From an uncultured Clostridia bacterium (GTDB lineage: Bacteria; Bacillota; Clostridia; Oscillospirales; Acutalibacteraceae), in assembly GCA_945787805.1 (NCBI GenBank), contig CALZID010000003.1, positions 62,001 through 126,000 on the forward strand: DNA of 64,000 nucleotides. The letters run 5' to 3'. Each line of letters starts with the position of its first letter. Position 1 is the stretch's first letter. Both the position numbers and the translations under genes were made by a program. The notes beneath the pieces are model-generated. The model was not told the DNA's origin and did no database searches. It saw only the letters and a list, made by a program, of their open reading frames with translations. Below are positions 9,641-18,584 of this stretch, piece after piece.

Positions 9641-9660
9641 GCGATTTTATACATTATATT

Positions 9661-9757
9661 ATGTATAAATGCATAAAAATTCAAAAATATGTAAACAAAT
9701 TGCATAAAATGAGAGTAAATATTCATAAAATATGTAAATTATTGTATAAAAATACAA
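9661..9757 (+). promoter_or_regulatory. Cluster of ARG-box-like operators upstream of argG
   Basis: AT-rich palindromes resembling ArgR/AhrC boxes lie just before the arginine cluster. The clearest are TGCATAAAAATTCA (9670-9683), close to the TGAAT-N4-ATTCA consensus, and TTGTATAAAAATACAA (9742-9757), whose half-sites are perfect inverted repeats. Weaker copies occur around 9701-9710 and 9721-9735. Arginine-responsive repression is inferred from position and family knowledge. Confidence 0.6.
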
Positions 9758-9785
9758 AAATTTTGAAAAAATATCAGAAAAACGC

Positions 9786-9813
9786 TTGATTTCTTTATAA
9801 ATGAGTGTATAAT
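9786..9813 (+). promoter_or_regulatory. Promoter of the argGHCJBDF cluster
   Basis: TTGATT (9786-9791) and TATAAT (9808-9813) have a 16-base spacer. The pair sits just downstream of the ARG-box-like palindromes. Confidence 0.65.
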
Positions 9814-9869
9814 ATAACCCGTACTACAGGTTGCACAAAAAATGAGCAATTTTTTCGGAGGAATACACA

Positions 9870-11099
9870 ATGAATAAAAAAGACATTAAAAAGGTAGTTT
9901 TAGCTTATTCGGGCGGTCTTGATACATCAATCATCATCCCTTGGCTTAAAGAGAATTATAACAACTGTGAAGTTATTGCGGTTTCGGGTGATGTGGGCCA
10001 GGGTACCGAGCTTGACGGACTTGAAGAGAAAGCAATTGCAACAGGCGCTTCAAAGCTCTATGTTCTTGACTTGAAAGACGAATATGTTGAAGAATATATC
10101 TGGCCTTGCCTTAAAGCAGGCGCCGAATATGAGCAGTATCTTCTCGGCACATCACATGCCCGTCCCTGCATTGCAAAGGGACTTGCCGAAATCGCTATCA
10201 AAGAAGGCGCAGACGCTATTTGCCACGGCTGTACAGGTAAGGGTAACGACCAGGTTCGTTTTGAATTAACGCTTAAAGCATTTGCTCCCGAAATGGCAAT
10301 TATCGCACCTTGGCGTGAATGGGATATCAAATCCCGTGAAGAAGAAATTGCCTATGCCGAAGCACACAATATTCCTTTGAAAATCAACCGTGAAACAAAC
10401 TATTCAAAAGATAAGAATGTTTGGCACTTATCCCACGAAGGTCTTGACCTTGAAGACCCGGCAAACGAACCACAGTATAATAAAGAGGGCTTCTTGGAAT
10501 TGGGCGTTTCACCAGAACAGGCACCCGATGTACCCACATATATTACAATTCACTTTGAAAAGGGTGTTCCCACGGCAATTGACGGCGTAGAGATGAAAGG
10601 TCTTGCAATTGTTGAAAAACTCAATGAAATAGGCGGTAAGAACGGCATCGGTCTTCTCGACATTGTTGAAAACCGTCTTGTTGGTATGAAATCCCGCGGT
10701 GTTTATGAAACTCCCGGCGGTGCAATTCTTTATAAGGCACACGAACTTCTTGAAATGATTACGCTTGACCGTGAAACTTCACACTATAAGAAGCTTATAG
10801 CACAAAAATTCGGCGAAGTTGTTTATAACGGACTTTGGTTCACACCACTTCGTGAAGCACTTTCCGCTTTCGTTGACGAAACACAGAAAACAGTAACGGG
10901 TGATGTTAAACTCAAGCTCTATAAGGGCAATATCATCAATGCGGGTATTACTTCACCCTATTCACTCTATGATGAAAATGTTGCATCATTCGGTGACGAC
11001 GGCGGCGCTTATGACCAGAAAGATTCAGCAGGATTTATCAATCTCTTTGGTCTTTCGATTAAAGTTAAAGCATTGCTTGATAAACAGCGCGGAGAATAA
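9870..11099 (+). CDS. argG: Argininosuccinate synthase
   Basis: 409 residues, normal length. It joins citrulline and aspartate with ATP to give argininosuccinate, the penultimate step of arginine synthesis. The PP-loop [15 protein letters not shown] lies at residues 11-25, and the conserved [14 protein letters not shown] motif follows near residue 116. A GGAGG site precedes the ATG. It is the first gene of a seven-gene arginine cluster and is likely repressed through the ARG-box-like sites upstream. Confidence 0.97.
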   Translation: MNKKDIKKVVLAYSGGLDTSIIIPWLKENYNNCEVIAVSGDVGQGTELDGLEEKAIATGASKLYVLDLKDEYVEEYIWPCLKAGAEYEQYLLGTSHARPCIAKGLAEIAIKEGADAICHGCTGKGNDQVRFELTLKAFAPEMAIIAPWREWDIKSREEEIAYAEAHNIPLKINRETNYSKDKNVWHLSHEGLDLEDPANEPQYNKEGFLELGVSPEQAPDVPTYITIHFEKGVPTAIDGVEMKGLAIVEKLNEIGGKNGIGLLDIVENRLVGMKSRGVYETPGGAILYKAHELLEMITLDRETSHYKKLIAQKFGEVVYNGLWFTPLREALSAFVDETQKTVTGDVKLKLYKGNIINAGITSPYSLYDENVASFGDDGGAYDQKDSAGFINLFGLSIKVKALLDKQRGE

Positions 11100-11171
11100 T
11101 TTATAACAAAAAATACAAACGGCAAAGGGATTTTTCTCTTTGTCGTATTGTGCTAATATAGGAGAATAAAT

Positions 11172-12542
11172 ATGCAGCTTTGGAAAGGCAGATTTTCAAA
11201 AGAAATCGACCCGAAAACCAACGATTTTAACTCATCAATTAAGTTTGACAGTCGAATGTATAAAGAAGATATTGACGGCAGTCTGGCTCATGCGGCAATG
11301 CTCTGCGCCCAAGGGATAATCTCTGCACAAGATTTGGCACAGATTACCGACGGGCTCAAAGCCATCAAAGCAGAAATTGAAAGCGGAGAGTTGGAAATCG
11401 ACCCCAACGCAGAAGATATTCATACTTTTGTCGAAGGGGAATTGACACAGAGAATAGGCTCTGCGGGTAAAAGATTACATACCGCACGAAGCCGAAACGA
11501 CCAGGTTGCACTTGACATCAGGCTTTATCTCCGCCACGAATGTGAAGACCTATATAAGCAACTTACAGAATTAGTTGATGTGCTTTGCAATAAGGCGGAA
11601 AAATATGCAGACGCCGTAATGCCCGGTTATACTCACCTTCAAAGAGCGCAGCCCATTACATTCGGTCATCACTTAATGGCTTATGCGGAAATGCTTCTTC
11701 GTGATAAAGAAAGACTTTCTCAAGCGGTTGACCGTATGAATTACTGTCCGCTTGGCTCTTGCGCATTGGCGGGAACAACATATAATACCGACCGTGAAAT
11801 GACTGCAAAAGCCTTGGGCTTTAACGGTGCAATGCAAAATTCTCTCGACGGGGTTTCCGACAGAGATTTCTGTATAGAACTTGCATCGGCACTGTCAATT
11901 ATTATGGTGCACCTTTCCCGTTTTTCCGAAGAAATCGTACTGTGGTGTTCTTGGGAATTCAAATTTGTGGAACTTGACGACGCATTCAGCACGGGCTCGT
12001 CCATTATGCCGCAGAAGAAAAATCCCGATATTACCGAACTTATCCGCGGTAAATCGGGCAGAGTGTTCGGTGATTTGACAACACTTCTCACAATGATGAA
12101 AGGCTTGCCCCTTGCATATAATAAAGATATGCAAGAAGATAAAGAGGCAATTTTTGATGCATTCGATACTGTTAAAATGTGCCTGACAGCATTTATTCCC
12201 ATGCTTGACACAATGACAGCACTTCCCGAAAATATGCGAAAAGCGGCGGCAGGGGGATTTATCAACGCAACCGACTGCGCCGATTATCTTGTAGGTAAAG
12301 GGCTTCCTTTCCGTGATGCTTATAAGGCAACAGGAGAACTTGTGGCACTCTGCATTAAAAAAGGTCTGACCCTTGAAACATTACCCTTAGAAGAATACAA
12401 AGCAGTTTGCGATATTTTTGATGACGGAGTTTATGACGCCATCAATCTTGATAAATGCGTAAATGACAGAACATCACTCGGCGGCCCTGCTTCGCAGAAT
12501 GTTCTGGCACAGGTAAAGAGAGTAAAAGAAATCAACAAATAA
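11172..12542 (+). CDS. argH: Argininosuccinate lyase
   Basis: 456 residues. It splits argininosuccinate into arginine and fumarate, the last step of the pathway. Visible fumarase/ASL superfamily marks are HTARSRNDQVALDIRLYLR, the TH pair in GYTHLQRAQP and the signature GSSIMPQKKNPDITELIRGK with the catalytic Ser loop. AGGAG lies upstream of the ATG. It follows argG by 72 bases without an obvious terminator, so cotranscription is likely. Confidence 0.97.
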   Translation: MQLWKGRFSKEIDPKTNDFNSSIKFDSRMYKEDIDGSLAHAAMLCAQGIISAQDLAQITDGLKAIKAEIESGELEIDPNAEDIHTFVEGELTQRIGSAGKRLHTARSRNDQVALDIRLYLRHECEDLYKQLTELVDVLCNKAEKYADAVMPGYTHLQRAQPITFGHHLMAYAEMLLRDKERLSQAVDRMNYCPLGSCALAGTTYNTDREMTAKALGFNGAMQNSLDGVSDRDFCIELASALSIIMVHLSRFSEEIVLWCSWEFKFVELDDAFSTGSSIMPQKKNPDITELIRGKSGRVFGDLTTLLTMMKGLPLAYNKDMQEDKEAIFDAFDTVKMCLTAFIPMLDTMTALPENMRKAAAGGFINATDCADYLVGKGLPFRDAYKATGELVALCIKKGLTLETLPLEEYKAVCDIFDDGVYDAINLDKCVNDRTSLGGPASQNVLAQVKRVKEINK

Positions 12543-12727
12543 TGTAGGGCGGGGGAGATTCCTCTGTTAGAGAAATGTCCGTTTTATAAGGTAGGGCGGG
12601 GGCGCGGGTGTCCGGTGGACACCTCTGCAAATGAAATGAGCAGAAGCGCTGTCTGAACCGGCAGGTGAGTAATGCTTGCTCCCGCCGAAAGGTGCCTGAA
12701 TTCGGAGAATTTGCTCCCGCCGAAAAG
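12543..12727 (+). repeat. Palindromic GC-rich intergenic repeats between argH and argC
   Basis: This gap is much richer in G and C than its surroundings. It holds two copies of GTAGGGCGGGGG (near 12543 and 12592) and two of TTGCTCCCGCCGAAA (near 12674 and 12710), which can pair with each other. The same pair of modules recurs as a compact hairpin at 15199-15225. The last copy runs into the AAAAGGAC ribosome site of argC. I read it as a degenerate cluster of REP-like elements. No small gene is evident. Confidence 0.65.
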
Positions 12728-12735
12728 GACATATT

Positions 12736-13668
12736 ATGACTAAAATATTTATTGACGGAAGTCAGGGTACAACCGGACTTAAAATTTTTGACAGACTAAA
12801 AAAGAGAGACGATATTGAACTTATCACTCTTCCCGAAAATTTAAGAAAAGATACAAATGCCCGAAAAGAAGCATTAAATTCTGCCGATATTGCTTTTCTC
12901 TGTCTGCCCGATGCGGCGGCAATTGAAGCAGTAAGTCTTGTTGAAAACGATAAAACAGTCATCATCGACACTTCAACTGCCCACCGTACAAATGATGGTT
13001 GGGCATACGGATTTCCCGAATTGTCAGAGGAGTTTGAAAATAAACTTAAAAATTCCAAGAGAATTGCAGTGCCCGGCTGTTACGCAAGCGGATTTATTGC
13101 ACTTGTGAAACCCCTTGTTGATGCAGAGTTTATAGACAAAAATCTTTGCATCGCTTGTCATGCAATTTCAGGTTACAGCGGTGCGGGTAAAAACGGAATT
13201 GCCCAATATGAAGATGAAAACCGTGACGCACTTTTAGATGCGCCCAGAGAATATGCTCTCACTCAGCAGCATAAACACTTAAAAGAAATGAAAGCCATTT
13301 CAGGACTTTATAACGAGCCCATATTCTCACCCTATATCTGCGACTATTTCAGCGGTATGGTAATGACCGTGCCGATTTTCAAAAAAGATTTGAAAGACGG
13401 CAAAACAATAGAAGATATTAAATCTCTCTATAAAGCAAAATACAATTCAAGCATTGTAATGTATAAAGAAAGTATTGACGAAAACGGATTTATCTCAGGT
13501 AACAAAATGAGCGAAAAGGACTCAATGGAAGTTACGGTTTGCGGTAATGAAGACAGAATTCTTTTAATCGCAAGATACGATAATTTAGGCAAGGGTGCTT
13601 CGGGTGCCGCAGTGCAGTGCCTTAATGTGAAGATGGGTATTGCTCCTGAATTTCAACTTGATTTATAA
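12736..13668 (+). CDS. argC: N-acetyl-gamma-glutamyl-phosphate reductase, short (type 2) form
   Basis: 310 residues, typical of the short AGPR family rather than the roughly 345-residue type 1. It reduces N-acetylglutamyl phosphate with NADPH to the semialdehyde. The Rossmann start is KIFIDGSQGTTGLKIFDRL. The catalytic Cys is in VPGCYASGF. DTSTAHR and HAISGYSGAGK are conserved active-site regions. The ribosome site AAAAGGAC lies at the end of the repeat cluster upstream. Third gene of the arginine cluster. Confidence 0.95.
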   Translation: MTKIFIDGSQGTTGLKIFDRLKKRDDIELITLPENLRKDTNARKEALNSADIAFLCLPDAAAIEAVSLVENDKTVIIDTSTAHRTNDGWAYGFPELSEEFENKLKNSKRIAVPGCYASGFIALVKPLVDAEFIDKNLCIACHAISGYSGAGKNGIAQYEDENRDALLDAPREYALTQQHKHLKEMKAISGLYNEPIFSPYICDYFSGMVMTVPIFKKDLKDGKTIEDIKSLYKAKYNSSIVMYKESIDENGFISGNKMSEKDSMEVTVCGNEDRILLIARYDNLGKGASGAAVQCLNVKMGIAPEFQLDL

Positions 13669-13688
13669 TCCGGAAAGGTATAAATATT

Positions 13689-14909
13689 ATGAATATTGAA
13701 TTTATCAACGGCGGTGTTACCGCACCGAAAGGATTTCTTGCAAGCGGTGTGCACTGTGGAATTCGCAAGAATAAAACAAAGAAAGATTTAGCACTCATTT
13801 TCTGCGAAACAGAATGTGATGTTGCCGCAGTATATACACAAAATCTTGTTTACGGCGCACCTATTACCGTTACAAGAAACAATATTGCCGACGGAAAAGC
13901 CAGGGCGGTAATCTGTAACAGCGGTATTGCAAATACCTGTAATGCGGACGGCGTGGAAAAAGCCGAAATGATGTGCGAACTTGCCGCAAAAGAACTTAAT
14001 ATAAAACCTACTGACTTTGTTGTTGCCTCAACAGGCGTAATCGGTCAGCCCATTGATATTGAACCGATTAAAAAAGGTATGCCGCAACTTGTAAAAGAGT
14101 TAAGCGCAGACGGCTCCGATTCTGCGGCTCAGGCAATTATGACAACCGATACAGTTAAAAAAGAATTTGCGGTTGAATTTACTCTCGGCGGGAAAAAATG
14201 CAAAATCGGTGCAATCTCAAAGGGTAGCGGAATGATTCATCCCAATATGGCAACAATGCTGGGATTTATCACAACCGACGCAAATATTTCAAGCAATATG
14301 CTCAAAAAAGCGCTTCTTGAAGCAGTAAAAGACAGTTTTAATATGCTTTCGGTTGACGGCGATACTTCAACCAACGATACTGTTGCGGTTCTGGCATCGG
14401 GACTTTGCGAAAACGAAAGAATAGAAAGCGAAAACGAAGATTATTTTATATTCCTTTCAGCACTTAATTCAATTTGTGAAAAGTTAGTTAAACTTATGGC
14501 AAAAGACGGTGAAGGCGCAACAAAACTTGTCGAATGTCAGGTCAGCGGCGCAAAAACCGTCGAAATTGCAAAGACCTGCGCAAAGGCGGTAATCTGCTCG
14601 TCACTTGTTAAAGCTGCAATGTTCGGTGCAGATGCTAACTGGGGCAGAATTCTCTGTGCTCTCGGATATTCAGGTGCGGATATTGATGTTAATAAAGTTG
14701 ATGTTTCATTCAAGTCAAAGGGCGGAGAAATAGCAGTCTGCAAAAACGGTGCAGGTATTGAGTTTTCGGAAGAAATCGCAAAATATGTGCTTGTTGAAGA
14801 TGAAATTTTTATCATAGTTTCTCTCAATGACGGAGAAGCAACTGCAACCGCATACGGCTGCGACCTGACTTATGACTATGTAAAAATCAACGGAGATTAC
14901 CGTACATAA
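13689..14909 (+). CDS. argJ: Bifunctional ornithine acetyltransferase / N-acetylglutamate synthase
   Basis: 406 residues, normal length. It transfers acetyl from N-acetylornithine to glutamate, making the acetyl cycle self-sustaining; many ArgJ enzymes also use acetyl-CoA. The self-cleavage site is visible in GMIHPNMATMLGFITTDA near residue 187: the Thr of TMLGF becomes the nucleophile of the beta chain. SVDGDTSTND and ANWGRI are conserved. It lies 20 bases after argC. No argA is seen, consistent with a cyclic pathway. Confidence 0.96.
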   Translation: MNIEFINGGVTAPKGFLASGVHCGIRKNKTKKDLALIFCETECDVAAVYTQNLVYGAPITVTRNNIADGKARAVICNSGIANTCNADGVEKAEMMCELAAKELNIKPTDFVVASTGVIGQPIDIEPIKKGMPQLVKELSADGSDSAAQAIMTTDTVKKEFAVEFTLGGKKCKIGAISKGSGMIHPNMATMLGFITTDANISSNMLKKALLEAVKDSFNMLSVDGDTSTNDTVAVLASGLCENERIESENEDYFIFLSALNSICEKLVKLMAKDGEGATKLVECQVSGAKTVEIAKTCAKAVICSSLVKAAMFGADANWGRILCALGYSGADIDVNKVDVSFKSKGGEIAVCKNGAGIEFSEEIAKYVLVEDEIFIIVSLNDGEATATAYGCDLTYDYVKINGDYRT

Positions 14910-14917
14910 TTTCCAAT

Positions 14918-15190
14918 AGCACGCACATTTCGCACTTTTCACACGGCAACTCGCGTATACAATATACGCTTCACCGTGCGAAAAGCACAAACTGCACGCA
15001 CTCTTGAAAATTATGTAAAATCAATAGAGACAGCACGCACATTTTGCACTTTTCACACGGCAACTCGCGTATACAATATACGCTTCGCCATGCGAAAAGC
15101 ACAAACTGTACGCACTCTTGAAAATTATGTAAAATCAATAGAGACAGCACGCACATTTTGCACTTTTCACACGGCAACTTGCGTATACCA
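14918..15190 (+). repeat. 114-bp tandem repeat (about 2.4 copies) with internal hairpin
   Basis: The block beginning AGCACGCACATTT starts at 14918, 15032 and 15146, an exact 114-bp spacing. The third copy is cut short near 15190. Within each unit CTTTTCACACGG pairs with CCGTGCGAAAAG (or the CCATGCG variant), and GCGTATA pairs with TATACGC, so every copy can form a long hairpin. Copies differ at only a few bases. It lies between argJ and argB; small open frames through it are products of the repeat. Confidence 0.9.
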
Positions 15191-15198
15191 CAGCGAAA

Positions 15199-15225
15199 GT
15201 AGGGCGGGGGCTTGCTCCCGCCGTG
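15199..15225 (+). repeat. Short GC-rich palindrome (REP-like)
   Basis: GGCGGGGG pairs with CTCCCGCC around CTTG. It has the same modules as the 12543-12727 cluster and lies just upstream of argB. Confidence 0.65.
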
Positions 15226-15261
15226 CAGACAATAATTATCCTATTTCTCGGAGGCAAACTA

Positions 15262-16122
15262 ATGGATATTTCAAATCTTTCTCACGCTGACCGCAGCGAA
15301 GTGCTTGTTCAGGCACTACCGTATATTCAAAAATATCACAATAAAATAGTTGTTATTAAATACGGCGGCAACGCAATGATAAATGAAGACTTGCAGGACG
15401 CAGTTATGACCGATATTGTTCTTCTTCGTTCCGTTGGCATCAATGTTGTTTTAGTTCACGGCGGCGGACCCGAAATTAACGATATGCTCGGTAAAATCGG
15501 CAAAGAGTCGAAATTTGTTGACGGACTTCGCTACACGGACGAAGAAACTATTGATGTTGTTCAGATGGTTCTTGCGGGTAAAGTCAACAAAAGACTCGTC
15601 CATCTTCTTCATCATCACGGCGGTCACGCAATCGGTATCTGCGGACTTGATGACGGAATGATTAAAGCGGAAAAGGTTGAGAAAGATATTGGCTTTGTAG
15701 GTGACATTGTGAATGTTGATACAACTCTTATTCACGGAATTCTCGACCAACATTATATCCCTGTAATCTCAACTGTCGGCGGCGGCAAAAACGGTGAAGT
15801 TTTCAATATCAATGCAGATATTGCGGCGGCAAAAATTGCGGCGGCATTGGGTGCCGAAAAGCTTCTGCTTATGACGGATGTTCGCGGACTTTTAAGAGAT
15901 AAAGATGACGAAGACACACTCATTCATGTTGTAACCGCAAGTGAAGTGCCCCAGCTTAAAAGCCGGGGAATAATCAAAGGCGGAATGATTCCGAAAATCG
16001 ATTGCTGTGTTGAAGCAGTCCGTCGCGGTGTTAAGCGCACACATATTATTGACGGCAGAATTCCCCATTCAATACTTATCGAAATGCTTACCGATAGCGG
16101 TATCGGTACAATGTTCTTATAA
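15262..16122 (+). CDS. argB: Acetylglutamate kinase
   Basis: 286 residues. It phosphorylates N-acetylglutamate, the usual control point of the pathway. The amino acid kinase fold is shown by VVIKYGGNAM (Lys and Gly-rich loop), VLVHGGGPEI, and the ISTVGGGKNGEVFNINAD region. The frame opens 13 codons earlier in the repeat region, but GGAGG spaced 7 bases from the ATG at 15262 fixes the start. Followed by argD after 12 bases. Confidence 0.96.
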   Translation: MDISNLSHADRSEVLVQALPYIQKYHNKIVVIKYGGNAMINEDLQDAVMTDIVLLRSVGINVVLVHGGGPEINDMLGKIGKESKFVDGLRYTDEETIDVVQMVLAGKVNKRLVHLLHHHGGHAIGICGLDDGMIKAEKVEKDIGFVGDIVNVDTTLIHGILDQHYIPVISTVGGGKNGEVFNINADIAAAKIAAALGAEKLLLMTDVRGLLRDKDDEDTLIHVVTASEVPQLKSRGIIKGGMIPKIDCCVEAVRRGVKRTHIIDGRIPHSILIEMLTDSGIGTMFL

Positions 16123-16134
16123 GAAGGTGTTAAA

Positions 16135-17313
16135 ATGAATTTAGAAAATATTAAAAATCTTGCTGATAATAATTTAATGCCGACTTATGCGCATTTCCCC
16201 GTTTCGATTGAAAAGGGCAGCGGCGCAACATTTATTGACAGCGAAGGCAATGAAGTTATCGACTTCGGCTCGGGTATCGGTGTAAATTCACTGGGTTATA
16301 ATAACGAAGGCTGGATAAAAGCAGTAACAGAACAGCTTTTAAAGGTTCAGCACACATCAAACCTTTACTATAATTCAACTGTTGCGGAATATGCACAAAT
16401 GCTTACGGAAAAAACCGGTTTTAACAGAGTTTTTCTTTGCAATTCCGGTGCAGAAGCAAACGAGTGTGCAATCAAACTTGCAAGAAAATACAGTTTTGAT
16501 AAATACGGTGAAAACCGTCACAATATAATCACTTTGGTAAACTCTTTCCACGGCAGAACAATGGCTACAATTACCGCAACGGGACAAGAGCATTATCACC
16601 GGTTCTTTAACCCCTTTGTGCAAGGCTTTAAATATTGCCAATCGGGTAATACAGAAGAATTTTTAGAAATGGCAGATGAGTCGGTTTGTGCAATCATCCT
16701 TGAAATCGTGCAAGGCGAAGGCGGAGTAGTGCCCACCGATTTCGGCTTTCTTAAAACTGTCGAAAAAGTATGCAACGAGAAAGATATTCTTTTGATAATC
16801 GACGAAGTGCAAACGGGTATGGGCAGAACGGGTAAGCTTTTTGCTTATGAATATGCAGAAATTAAGCCCGATGTCGTGACAACCGCAAAGGGTATCGGTA
16901 ACGGGCTTCCCATGGGCGCTTGTCTTAGCACGGAAAAGTGTGCAAATGTATTGACAGCGGGTGCTCACGGAACAACATTCGGCGGAAATCCCGTAGCATG
17001 TGCGGGCGCTAAATATGTGCTTAATACACTCACAGATGATTTTTTGAACGAAGTTACTGAAAAAGGTGAATACATAAGAAAAAAACTTCTTGAAATAGAA
17101 GAAGTTAAATCAATCAGCGGTCTCGGTATGATGCTCGGTATCGAACTTAAAACCAAAAATGCCGGTGAAATCGCAAAAAAATGCAGTGAGAACGGACTTT
17201 TAATTCTCACCGCAAAGAATAAACTCAGAATGTTACCGCCATTGGTAATTACAAAAGAAGAAATCCACAAGGGAATTGAAATTCTCAAAGGATTTTTGGA
17301 GGCTAAACAATGA
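16135..17313 (+). CDS. argD: Acetylornithine aminotransferase
   Basis: 392 residues, class III PLP aminotransferase. It converts N-acetylglutamate semialdehyde to N-acetylornithine using glutamate. Visible motifs are FCNSGAEANECAIKLARKY, IIDEVQTGMGRTG and the PLP-lysine segment VTTAKGIGNGLPMG. GGAGGCTAAACA ending the gene supplies the ribosome site of argF, whose ATG overlaps the argD stop by 4 bases, indicating translational coupling. Confidence 0.95.
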   Translation: MNLENIKNLADNNLMPTYAHFPVSIEKGSGATFIDSEGNEVIDFGSGIGVNSLGYNNEGWIKAVTEQLLKVQHTSNLYYNSTVAEYAQMLTEKTGFNRVFLCNSGAEANECAIKLARKYSFDKYGENRHNIITLVNSFHGRTMATITATGQEHYHRFFNPFVQGFKYCQSGNTEEFLEMADESVCAIILEIVQGEGGVVPTDFGFLKTVEKVCNEKDILLIIDEVQTGMGRTGKLFAYEYAEIKPDVVTTAKGIGNGLPMGACLSTEKCANVLTAGAHGTTFGGNPVACAGAKYVLNTLTDDFLNEVTEKGEYIRKKLLEIEEVKSISGLGMMLGIELKTKNAGEIAKKCSENGLLILTAKNKLRMLPPLVITKEEIHKGIEILKGFLEAKQ

Positions 17314-18221
17314 ACCATCTTTTAAGTATGCTTTCACTTTCAACAGAAGAGATTACGAAAATTTTAAATCTTGCCGACCAGTTGAAATATGAAACAAAAA
17401 ATCATATAACACACCACAGACTCGCAGGTCAGACTCTCGGTATGATTTTCCAGAAATCATCAACCAGAACCCGTGTTTCTTTTGAAACAGGTATGTATCA
17501 GTTGGGCGGTCAGGCATTGTTTCTTTCAAACAGAGATTTGCAGATAGGCAGGGGAGAGCCGATTCAAGATACTGCCCGTGTACTTTCCCGTTACCTTGAC
17601 GGTATTATGATTAGAACTTTCGAGCAAAAAGAAGTTGAAGATCTTGCAAAATACGGCTCAATTCCCATAATAAACGGACTCACAGATTTTTGCCATCCCT
17701 GTCAGGTACTTGCAGATTTAATGACGGTCCGTGAACATAAAGGCCATCTTGACGGACTTAAAATGACATATATCGGCGACGGCAATAATATGGCAAACTC
17801 GCTTATTGTGGGCGGTCTTAAAATGGGTATGAATGTCACGGTTGCCTGTCCCGAAAATTTTGACCCCGACCAAAAAGTTCTCGACTTTGCAAGAGAATAC
17901 AGCGGATTCGGTCTCTACCGTGACCCTGTTGAAGCATGTGCCGGTGCAGATGTAATTTTTACTGATGTTTGGGCGTCAATGGGGCAAGAAGATGAAGCCG
18001 CAGAGCGCAGAAAGGTCTTTGAAGGTATCTATCAAATCAACGATAAAACATTAGAAGCGGCAAATCCCGGATGTATGGTTCAGCATTGCCTTCCTGCCCA
18101 CCGCGGTGAAGAAATTACCGAAAAAGTTTTTGAATCACACGCAGACGAAATCTTTGACGAAGCCGAAAACAGACTCCACGCACAAAAAGCAGTAATGGTA
18201 TCTTTAATGGAACGCAAATAA
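17310..18221 (+). CDS. argF: Ornithine carbamoyltransferase
   Basis: 303 residues. It makes citrulline from ornithine and carbamoyl phosphate. The carbamoyl-phosphate loop SSTRTRVSFE (near residue 48), DFCHPCQVLADL and the ornithine-binding HCLPAHRGEE near the C-terminus are all present. Its start overlaps the end of argD by 4 bases. It is the last gene of the cluster. No anabolic carbamoyl phosphate synthase gene is next to it. Confidence 0.96.
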   Translation: MNHLLSMLSLSTEEITKILNLADQLKYETKNHITHHRLAGQTLGMIFQKSSTRTRVSFETGMYQLGGQALFLSNRDLQIGRGEPIQDTARVLSRYLDGIMIRTFEQKEVEDLAKYGSIPIINGLTDFCHPCQVLADLMTVREHKGHLDGLKMTYIGDGNNMANSLIVGGLKMGMNVTVACPENFDPDQKVLDFAREYSGFGLYRDPVEACAGADVIFTDVWASMGQEDEAAERRKVFEGIYQINDKTLEAANPGCMVQHCLPAHRGEEITEKVFESHADEIFDEAENRLHAQKAVMVSLMERK

Positions 18222-18275
18222 TACTTTTGAGCATATTTTCCAATAATTCGCTTTGAAATATCGGTATAAGTATAA

Positions 18276-18584
18276 AATAAAAACTCCCTTGGGGTCTCTC
18301 AATTAGGGATTTAACAGCCTTAAATCAATGATTTTGGCACAGAACATCGTTAAAATGCTTGAAATCCGTCAGGATTCCTACGCATTTATGCCTCGTTCTG
18401 CACTCAAACTTATAAGATTTAAGGTGCAAGGCAGTTTTAATCCATATAATTTTCGTTTAGACAAAATGATAAAAGCCTCGCAAGGCTGACGCCTTGTGAG
18501 GCTTTTTCGTGAAGTATTAACGGAAAGGATAGGATTAAAACCTATTAAATCCCTAACTGAGAGACCCCTTTCGGGAGCTTTTAT
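18276..18584. mobile_element. MITE-like element with long imperfect terminal inverted repeats
   Basis: GGGGTCTCTCAATTAGGG near 18291 is the inverted complement of CCCTAACTGAGAGACCCC near 18551, and the match extends outward into AAAACTCCC / GGGAGCTTTT, about 35 bp per arm. The roughly 230-bp interior contains a strong hairpin (AGCCTCGCAAGGC / GCCTTGTGAGGCT plus a T-run near 18474-18507) and no convincing gene. It fills the space between convergent argF and nanA; its right arm reaches the nanA stop. It may act as terminator for both genes. Confidence 0.7.

Noticed and set aside
9607-9789. 60-codon frame upstream of argG
   Set aside because: It covers the terminator and the ARG-box-like sites; Lys/Ile/Tyr-rich translation is expected from AT-rich regulatory DNA.
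14918-15190. Possible CRISPR array
   Set aside because: The 114-bp units are contiguous, nearly identical throughout and have no unique spacers; no cas genes are near.
14971-15290. Frames on both strands across the 114-bp repeats
   Set aside because: Translations are themselves repeated and arise from the repeat period; no start signals.
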